A stretch of DNA of 64,000 nucleotides from Gautieria morchelliformis (taxonomy: Eukaryota; Basidiomycota; Agaricomycetes; Gomphales; Gomphaceae), in the NCBI GenBank assembly GCA_015179125.1, contig WHVA01000358.1:55833-119832 (forward strand). Reading direction: 5' to 3'. Below are positions 56,481 to 64,000 of the stretch, one piece after another; position 1 is the first letter of the stretch; each line of letters begins with the position of its first letter. Position numbers and translations under genes: made by a program. The notes beneath the pieces were generated by a model, which worked only from the letters and a program-made list of their open reading frames with translations, was not told the DNA's origin and did no database searches.

Positions 56481-58037
56481 TGTCAAGATTGGATTTTGGG
56501 CATTAATATCGCATGTTAGTGGCGAATGCCCGAATAGCGTGTGCGATCTAGTGAATCGCCCAGCAAACAGTACCGAAGAGGTAAGGGTTAAGAAGTAAGA
56601 GGGTTACTCGAAAGGAATTCGCCCTGATCTACAGCCATAGCAAAATAGCCCATGGCACTTGACGATGTAACGTGCAAGGTGTCACGGAAAGGTTGTCTAA
56701 GTAGCGACAATCCCTTCGCCGGCGAAGGTGCTCCTTTGGAGCCCTTTGCTGACAGCACAGAAAATAACTCGAAGGCTAAGGTAACAAAGATGAAGTATGA
56801 GAAATCACCAGTGATGCCTAAGTCCTCTTCTGGTCGAAGATAGAAATCTACAGGAGAAGGCTCAAGACGATGATCACAGTGAGGTCAAGTTTGCACAAGA
56901 TGGACGTATGATAATTGAACTGCAGAATATACATGCAAATGTAGACTACTTATACCGAATGCTCATATGGTGCTAGCGAATAGGAAAGAGGCCGTCTGGA
57001 GTCAGGGTTGGATAGGGGTGCACAGTCAGGATACATAATAGATGAAATAGACATACAATAGAATGGAAGAGGGGTGCGAACATGAAACGACGGAGAGGAA
57101 AGAGGGCGAAGGCCCCTATGTACGAAAACACGCCTTGGGACCTGCATATACACAACCCTGCACAGACTCTTTGTCTGCTGGGTTGATCCCACATGACCTA
57201 CGGGTAGGATGCCCCGCGAATGCATTCTGGCCATAGGAACACCCAAAGGGGGTTGAGTTGAGAAGATGTTGGGACCAGTGATGAACCATCAATCTGGGTA
57301 AAGGATGTCGATCGTGTTTGATGGTGTGCCTGCTGGCGAATGATACGAGTAGTGAATGGTCATATGGCGAATGTGGCGAATAGCGAATGGAGTGAGGAGC
57401 GAATGGAGCGAGGGGTGAATGGAGTGAAGACGAGCGAACATGGAAGAGTGGTGAAAGGGAAAACAGGGATAGCTGGGTACAAGAAATAAATGAGTCATGA
57501 CAGCCTGCACCTCCTTGCAATTCATGATAGGACCAGTGATGAACCATCAATCCAGGTAAAGGATGTCGATTGTGTTTGATGGCATGGCTACTGGCGAATG
57601 ATGCGAGTAGCGAATGGTCATTTGGCGAATGTGGCGAATAGTGAATGGAGCACAGGGTGAATGGAGCGAATCCGAGCAAACATGGAAGAGTGGTGGTGAA
57701 AGGGAAAACAGGGATAGCTGGATACAAGAAATGAATGGGTTGTGACAACTGTGTAGTGAAAACTTCAGCGAAGCTAATTCATCCTGCCACTATCCGAATG
57801 CATCCTGAGCAGGTGGGTCTGTCATGGAGTGGGAGTTTAACAGATGATGGGTTCTATGATGGATGAGGGCCCCAACACCTGGCGTCCTGGCAGGAATGAT
57901 GCAAATAGCGAATGCGAAAGCAGCATGGCGACAAATATTTTGGCAAGATATTTGCTGGTTTGGGAAGCCATTCGGTGGTTCAGGAGGTCATTTGCTGTGT
58001 GCTGAGGGATGATTCGCAGAATAAACGATTCATGACA
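56481..58037 (+). repeat. Compound solo LTR (1557 bp) inside gypsy C
   Basis: TGTCAAGATTGG...GATTCATGACA, flanked by GCGGC (56476-56480 and 58038-58042). It has the same three-part structure as 38617-40083: family body to about 57500, second 3' segment to about 57747, third segment to the end. Removing it restores a continuous frame from the gag-protease linker (H-R-T-R) into P-T-C-P-F-S. Confidence 0.93.
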
Positions 58038-59439
58038 GCGGCCAACGTGCCCGTTCAGTGAAAACTGTACCCTCTCGGGGTACTGGGAAATAAATGGCGT
58101 AAAAGCCCACTGCCTGCTGGATAGCAGGAGCAAAGGGGTACTACTATCCTCTTAATTCACACGAGCTACAGGGATGAAGACATTTGCCCTGGAGCAGCCA
58201 ATTGCGCTGCAGCTAGCCTGCATAGGCAGCCATTCCACAATCAATTATGGAACGAACTCGACCATTAAATTTGGTCGTGAAACATACGACAAATATTTCG
58301 ACGTAGCGAACATCGAATATTACAACGTGATCTTAGGGACACCATTCCTAAGGAGATTTGGTATCACCCTGGACTTCTCAAGCCCAGGGATGATCCATAA
58401 GGGAAACAAAATAATCCCCATGGGCAAAGTCTTGTTCGACGATGATGAATCGACAAACGAGGGCAAGGGGCCAAGGGTGAGCAGAGTCACCCCAGTGCCG
58501 AAGCCAAACCCAGCTCATTGAAGGCAGGAGGACGAGTCGCATAACAACTCATCCTTGAGCTCGCCCTACACCTGATGGTGAAAGCAATGGGAAAAGGAAA
58601 AGCGGTCCTGCGCACTGCGGGACCTAATAGATGCATACAGCGCCTAATGGCTTCTAAGCCAACCACCACTGTCATCCTCACGGATGACAACATCCCTCGC
58701 CTCTGTGAGGAATGGATGGAAAGGATCACTGACCTAGTCAGTGGGATTCCATTAGAACTCCCGCCACTGCGGGAGATCAACCACGATATCAGTCTCATCG
58801 ATCCCAACAAACACATGCGGTATCGACTACTGAAGTGCCCCGAACATTTCCGAGAGGAACTGTCTGCAAAAATAGAACACTACACCACTGCAAAGTGGTG
58901 GATCCCGGCAGTCGCACAGCAAGCTGTACCCATGCTGTGCATGCCGAAGAAGAACGGTACACTACGTACCGTTTTCAATCTGCGCCAGCAGAACGAGAGC
59001 ACGGTGAAGGACATTACGCCCTTCCCAGATCAGGATATCATCCACAGCGACATGGCTTGCTGTCGATATTGCACGAAACTCGATATGTCCAAAGCATACG
59101 AGCAGATCCGGATTCATCCGGATCACATAGCAAAGACTGCCTTTGCCATGATCCTTGGCACATTTAGGAGCCAAGTGATACAGATGGGAGACTGTAACAC
59201 CCCATCGACATTCCAATGGCTGATGACAGCCATTTTCCACAACTGCATAGGTCGCTTCGTCCATGTCTACATGGACGACATATTCATTTTCTCGCTCTCG
59301 ACATGAGAGCACGAGGAGCACCTCTATCTTGTCTTTGACAGACTGAGGAAGAGCCACCTTTTTCTGAGCAAGAAGAAGGTTGATCTCTATTCCATCCAAA
59401 TGGAGTGCCTCGGCCACATCATCGATGGCCAGTACATGC
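58038..59439 (+). pseudogene. Gypsy C protease and reverse transcriptase, first part
   Basis: The protease active site is C-L-L-D-S-R-S at about 58113, where D-S-G is normal, so the Gly is lost. The C-terminal protease part (YNVILGTPFLRRFGITLDFS) is at 58174-58521 after a stop. The reverse transcriptase frame (58575-59306) shows MLCMPKKNGTLRTVFNLRQQ, TKLDMSKAYEQIRI and catalytic Y-M-D-D-I-F at 59268-59279. After a TGA it continues HEEHLYLVFDRLRKSHLFL and M-E-C-L-G-H-I-I-D-G, where the hAT-type element interrupts it. Confidence 0.87.
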
Positions 59440-60213
59440 CAGGGCTGTCCATGAGTCCAGGTTCCTGCAGGTGACTCGCAGTTCAACCTGTGATTTTAAC
59501 CTGCAGATCCAACTCCCACAAGTCCAGGTGACCCGGCGCCTAAAAACCTGCCAAGTCCAGGTTTGGCCTTTGGAATTCCGCAGGTGACTCGCAGACCTGC
59601 AAGCCTTAAATGCCAAGAATTCATGTCATTTACATGACATTCAACTACTATTATCTCCTTCTGGAGTAGAGAAGTCAGTCATCTCAGGTATTTGCAAGTA
59701 TGCCAGTTCCTCCGCAATGGATTACAGGGTTGACTTCCTTGACTACTAGACAATTGAATAGAGACCTGAAACACAGAAAAAAAAACATGAACCATTAGAG
59801 AACTTGCAGCTCTCAGGTGATCTGTGAGTATGCCCGTTCCTCCACACCGATGTGGCAGCATTTCTACCCACTGATTGACCTATGTAGGGCCATCGGTTGT
59901 GCAGACTTGCAAGTCTGAACAGACCATGTGACCCGGTGTCTGTTCATATGATCTGCACCTGGCCAGGGACCTGGGTGGTGTCTTTCCATGGAGGAGGGCT
60001 GTCCCCACAGGAGGAGACGCATCATGCACTCGCCTGGGGTGAGTCAGCTCAGAATAATCCAGCAAGTCACCACAAGTCACCCGCAGGTTTAACCTGCGGG
60101 TCCAAGTCAACCTGCAGAAAAACTCAGGTCAAGTCCAGGTTCCAGTTCTGGAAGCTGGCAAACCTGCGAGTCCAAGTCCAGGTAACCTGCAGGTTGATTC
60201 GTGGACAGCCCTG
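59440..60213. mobile_element. Non-autonomous hAT-type element (774 bp)
   Basis: Terminal inverted repeats CAGGGCTGTCCA/TGGACAGCCCTG (12 bp) and an 8-bp target duplication GTACATGC (59432-59439 and 60214-60221). The CAGGG start and 8-bp duplication are typical of the hAT superfamily. There is no transposase frame. Both ends (about 170 bp each) are packed with short CCTGC/GCAGG motifs in both orientations, at least ten in total, like the subterminal sites bound by hAT transposases. Mobilised in trans, presumably. Confidence 0.9.
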
Positions 60214-60319
60214 GTACATGCTGATGAGGATGCATCTGCGAGTGGCACAGGCTGTGGACGTTCAACAACGTCCAGTGTTTCCTCGGGTTAGTATAGTACC
60301 TGGCACATTACATGCCAGA
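60214..60319 (+). pseudogene. Gypsy C reverse transcriptase thumb fragment
   Basis: Short stretch between two insertions. It reads W-T-F-N-N-V-Q-C-F-L-G-L-V, a TAG (probably from CAG), then Y-L-A-H-Y-M-P-D, the usual end of the gypsy RT connection region. One frameshift near 60240. Confidence 0.75.
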
Positions 60320-60941
60320 TGTTAGTAATATAAATCAGATTAAGGGGTTGGGGTCGAGTAGTCAATGGTGTGATAGAGAGCTCAAGCAGTGTTCTGGTGA
60401 GAGATAAAAGCAATGTTCTAGAGTTCTAGAATTAAGCAATGTTCTTGGTGCAATAAGAGTTGAGGAGGAAACAATAATAGTCCAAAGAAGCTTATAACTC
60501 GAAGCTCTAGGGAAAAAGATTGTTAAGTCGCTTTGTTTATTCGTATCTAGAGTCCAAGTATTTAAGCAGTGTAGGATAGGAGGAAATAATCATGTGTGAA
60601 TGTAATAATCATGTGAAATATGATGCTACTTAGGGGATGGGAGCATAATGATGTCAACAGTGATGCAACAGCTCCTATGTGGCTAATCTCTTCATAAATG
60701 ATGGAGATGATGCAATGAATGATGTCAGACCAGTAGAATGACGACTTGACTCGATGATAGGCATGAAAATGAACTCTTAACTCAATGGTACGCATGTCTG
60801 CGCCTCGACTTGATGTTTGACTCATGGTACGCATGTATGCGCCTCGACTCGACTTGGAATGATGGGAAAATAAGGTGAGTGATAACAGAAATGAGAAGTG
60901 AGATTGTCCTGATTGAAACTGTCCTTCCTCATCCAATAACA
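60320..60941. repeat. Solo LTR, copia type, inside gypsy C
   Basis: On the plus strand it runs TGTTAGTAATATAAATC...CCAATAACA, with matching TGTTA/TAACA ends. GTTAG stands at 60321-60325 and again at 60942-60946, and the host frame rejoins (D-V-S-A-Y-T-T-P-L-S-G-C) only if GTTAG is the target duplication. The left GTTAG therefore seems to be shared by target and LTR end, as if a TGTTAG repeat had collapsed. About 620 bp, AT-rich, no coding. Confidence 0.75.
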
Positions 60942-61164
60942 GTTAGCGCATACACGACACCGTTATCGGGCTGCGCGCGTAACAACCATCCATTCGAATG
61001 GACCCCACTACTAGACAAATGCTGGCAAAGTATTAAGGTGTTGGCCTGTAAGGCCCCGATCCTGCATCCAATAGACGCACGGTGCCCAGAGCCAATCTGG
61101 GTGATCACCGACGTGTCAAAGGCCAGCGTCAGTGCCGTCTACTGCCAAGGCCCCGACTGGAAAA
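60942..61164 (+). pseudogene. Gypsy C RNase H, first part
   Basis: The frame reads SAYTTPLSGCARNNHPFEWT, then LDKCWQSIKVLACKAPILHP, and ends W-V-I-T-D-V-S-K-A-S-V-S-A-V-Y-C-Q-G-P-D-W-K at the next insertion. The first catalytic Asp of RNase H (I-T-D-V-S) is present. Confidence 0.85.
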
Positions 61165-62227
61165 TGTTGTGATAAACGCAACTATCCCATTTCAAATCAT
61201 TTATATATAAAAGAAACTAATAAAGAAAGAAAAAAGAAAAAGATCAAAAAGAAACAGAAATGACATTTATGATAGACGTCGGCACAGACGACGATCATAT
61301 GAATTTACGACATGCTATATTACCCATAGATCGGGTAATGTACAGGAGTTCGGGCATCGACCACGTGCGGTCGATCAGGGACGGCGCGCCTATCGAGTGA
61401 TGGCATCGGCCATGATGTCGACAGGCGCCAGGTCGTAGGCACCGATGGGTGCGGGCACCAAACACCGCAGAGGACAATAGACTGCACAGGAATATAGGGT
61501 GCTGTGGAGCGACCTGAGAATGTCATCCGCAGTACACATACTCAATTAGCTGCCCCACAGAAAGGGCACAGAGACAGTGGCCCCATCTCCAAGCCCAGCA
61601 TATATGCTGGGCAGGGTAAACTCAGCTCCATTTTTTTATTTGAACCCCATGACATGTCTGACTGACTACTATCTTAACATCATGTGGACAGGGGCTTTGT
61701 ATACTAGGTACAGATCTCTATTCCAAAGCCCAGACAATCCTAACACCATCCCCATCACCCCATGACTTTATGACTATAAATTAGTCACCCCTTAGTTACA
61801 AACAGCTTTTCGACCCATCTGTCCAATATCTTGAGTACTGGTAGTTACTACTAATATAGTATAAATAGCTAGTACGAATGTATGAACGAAATCACCCAGA
61901 ATCGATTATTTCTGCCTCCTGAAATTCCTGTAGTCTTGTTTGATAGATACAGAGCTCAGATCTTGATAGTTTATTCCAAATCTTCGTTGAGGGTCTACTA
62001 TCACTGTTTACTCTATACTACCTTAAAAGCGAACGCTTTTGATTTGGTTATCCCTTGGATCGACACCATTCTTCTGTCGACACGGTCACATGACTCTCAT
62101 TCATCAGTGCTGGACGCGCCTCGAAAGGCTTAGTCAGCACATAGAAGAGGGGCGAACACAGTGGCTCCAGTCACTGAGCAATATATTCTATTCGTTGAAA
62201 GGCACTAATTAACATCTTAATCCAAAA
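61165..62227 (+). mobile_element. 1063-bp TGTTG...AAAA element, copy in gypsy C
   Basis: TGTTGTGATAAACGCAACTA...CATCTTAATCCAAAA, flanked by GAAAA (61160-61164 and 62228-62232). It is the same element as 47597-48658, in opposite orientation, with high similarity along its length. It contains a TATA-like AGTATAAATAGCTAG at about 61859 and, near its end, CAGTG-GCTCCAGT-CACTG (62160-62178). Shared 83-codon frame at 61882-62133. Class not settled; a solo LTR with unusual 3' end is the leading guess. Confidence 0.85.
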
Positions 62228-62880
62228 GAAAACCTGTCGGCCAGCCGGCTTCTTGTCAAAGAAGTTCAGTGTTGCTCAGCAACACTACCGGACTCACGAG
62301 CACGAGACAATTGCCGTGCTTGAGGCTCTCATGAAATGGGAGGATAAACTACTGGGATGAAGGTTCACCCTTGTCACAGACCAGAAGGGACTTGAATACT
62401 TCGAGACCCAGAAGAGCCTATCTGACCACCAGGTCAGATGGTGGGAGTTCCTGTCCCGTTTCAACTTCAACACCGTACATGTTGACGGTGTAGAGAACAA
62501 GGTAGCAGACTGCCTGTCGCACTACTATGAGAGTGACATGAGTGATGACAATCACCCGGACCATGTCTTTGTAAATGCAGATGCGCGTTTTAGACCTGGA
62601 AGGTGAACCACTGCCCACCGACCGGTATATCGAGCTGTGAACAGCAGCAACGAGACGGTCTAACCACCTTGCAGAGAAGACAGAGGCGCAGATAATGGAA
62701 TCTGCTGCATTAAATGAGGGCTCACAAAAGCCCATGAAAGGCGCCGCATCACGCGAGGATGATGACGATGATGTCAGAGTCATTGCTGCAGGTAACAATG
62801 GCGCGCTCCTGCGCCGGAGCATTGAACAAGGTGTAGACCTGTCCAAGGTTCTTATGAGATGCATACCATAGGGACACCAT
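62228..62880 (+). pseudogene. Gypsy C RNase H, second part, and linker
   Basis: Continues T-C-R-P-A-G-F-L-S-K-K-F, then HETIAVLEALMKWEDKLLG, a TGA, RFTLVTDQKGLEYFETQ and F-N-T-V-H-V-D-G-V-E-N-K-V-A-D. These are the standard gypsy RNase H C-terminal motifs. The acidic linker to the integrase follows with several stops. Confidence 0.85.
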
Positions 62881-64000
62881 GTTCTCAAAGATCATGGAGC
62901 ACTCGGATATGCACCCGAGATTCGGAATCCAGGACGGGCTGATTTGGACAAAGAATCAGCTCAAACAAGACGTCATCGCTGTCCCCCGATCTGTTCCTCA
63001 GGGGGGAAGGATGCTGATTGAAATAATCATTGATCGAGCACACCAGATAGTCAGTCACTACGGCCATCTGAAGACATTGAACTACATTCAAAGGTCATAT
63101 TGGTGGCCAGGCATGAGCCCGGACATTGAGTCATTCTGCACATCATGCGTGAAGTGCTAGATGATGAAAACCAGGCCACAACGGCCCAAAGGCTTACTAC
63201 ACAGCCTACCCATTCCGGATAGGCTGGCAGTCGATTGGCATCAACTTCATGGGGCCCCTGCCCAAATCTAACGACTGTGACTACCTGATGGTAGTCGTCG
63301 ACCACTAACATTGCACGTCCACCTCGTCCCAACCATGACGACGTGTCAGCAAGGGAAGTAGCCTGGCTGTTTCTGAAAGAAATCGTTTGACTCCATGGAG
63401 TCCCTGACTCCATCGTCTCAGGTAGAGACTCGAAGTTCATGTTGATTTCTTGCGTGAACTACAGCGACTCATGGGGACTAAGCTCTCATGTCGATGCCTT
63501 CCATCACCAAACGGATGGAGCCACTGAGCAGGCAAACCGCTCGATCGGCAGATATTACGCGCGGTCATCAGAGACGATCAGAAGGATTGGGCATTGAAAT
63601 TCCCAATGGTTGAGGTCGCCCTCAACAGCAACATCAGCGCAACCACAGGGTTCGCCCCTTTGAGCTGAATCACGGCTATATGCCGCAGATGATCTCCCCA
63701 TAGCCGCAGACACCCCGTTTAAGGGGGTAGCCCGGTTCACACATCAGGCCAGATGGAACATGATGGCGGCACACGATGCAATCATTGAGCATCGAGTGAC
63801 GCAAACGTTTCATGCAAACAAGAACGTACAGCGAGCTCCAGGTACGCGGCCAACGACCACGTCTACCTCTCGACCAAAACCTGACTCTACCGAAAGGAAG
63901 AGCCAGAAAACTCATCCGCGGTACATCGGACCATACTGCGTCATCGAGGCGCATAACGACGCCTTGACGGTAACCCTTGAGCTTCCCGACAAGCTGAAAA
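62881..64000 (+). pseudogene. Gypsy C integrase, cut by the window end
   Basis: The zinc region is A-H-Q-I-V-S-H-Y-G-H ... S-F-C-T-S-C-V-K-C (about 63037-63160), then a TAG. The core begins S-I-G-I-N-F-M-G-P-L-P at about 63233, where the first catalytic Asp would be expected at the Asn. YLMVVVDH follows, then stops. Later pieces: HHQTDGATEQANRSIG (catalytic Glu kept), EVALNSNISATTGFAPFEL and, near the end, ARKLIRGTSDH. At least four frameshifts or stops. Inactive. Confidence 0.82.

Larger units (their letters stand above)
54192..64000 (+). mobile_element. Ty3/gypsy retrotransposon C, running past the window end
   Basis: It begins TGTAAATAACC at 54192, where it interrupts an older LTR. Gag, protease, reverse transcriptase, RNase H and integrase follow in Ty3/gypsy order and the integrase C-terminus is reached at 64000. 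Four later insertions sit in it: a compound LTR (56481-58037), a hAT-type element (59440-60213), a copia-type solo LTR (60320-60941) and a 1063-bp element (61165-62227). About 5.8 kb is its own sequence. Many stops and frameshifts make it inactive. The 3' LTR would be beyond the window. Confidence 0.88.

Noticed and set aside
38617-57500. The recurring TGTCA-family repeats as a CRISPR-like or tandem satellite array
   Set aside because: The copies are about 1-1.5 kb, dispersed, in both orientations, and several have 5-bp target duplications, so they are LTRs.

Overview
The window is repeat-rich DNA from a basidiomycete fungus, most likely a mushroom-forming agaricomycete. The evidence is three multi-exon genes of the fungal seven-helix membrane families DUF6533 and DUF6534, an adenylation-carrier-reductase (NRPS-like) enzyme, very short (about 50-60 nt) GT-AG introns with CTAAY-like branch sites, and layers of Ty3/gypsy and Ty1/copia retrotransposons of fungal type. 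No tRNA, rRNA or CRISPR array was recognised.

Host genes lie mainly between 5.4 and 27 kb. A DUF6533 gene runs on the minus strand (10121 to 5487). Its first intron, which would be 50 nt long, holds a complete 2.86-kb PIF/Harbinger-type DNA transposon with both of its genes. A DUF6534 gene follows at 13.5-14.8 kb. An A-T-R adenylate-forming reductase (16.5-20.2 kb, plus) and a flavin amine oxidase (22.8-20.6 kb, minus) converge tail to tail and may be a small metabolic pair. A second DUF6533 gene lies at 25.3-27.0 kb.

The rest is mostly retrotransposons. Copia element 1 (27303-32426, TSD TCAGC) is old and broken. Copia element 2 (44903-51210, TSD AATGG) is young by its LTRs, which show three differences in 497 bp. 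Gypsy A (plus, 38.3-43.6 kb, chromodomain type) is split by two solo LTRs. Gypsy B (minus, about 44.0-53.3 kb) is split by copia 2. Gypsy C (plus, from 54192 past the window end) is split by four unrelated insertions. At least ten LTRs or LTR pieces of one TGTCA...TGACA family are scattered through the window. Most nested insertions were placed to the base by target-site duplications, and removing them rejoins the interrupted reading frame.

The most unusual structure is a twin-hairpin module near the 3' end of LTRs in several diverged copia families. Two CTCAGTGA/TCACTGAG hairpins bracket the first copy of an exact 15-17 nt direct repeat. The stems change in a paired way between families and the repeat sequence differs completely, which suggests an RNA structure under selection. 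A second notable item is a 1.06-kb element with TGTTG...AAAA ends and 5-bp TSDs, present in two near-full copies. Decay looks like CpG deamination: all eleven in-frame stops I read in gypsy A are TGA, and all 20 differences between the copia 1 LTRs are transitions, mostly at CpG.
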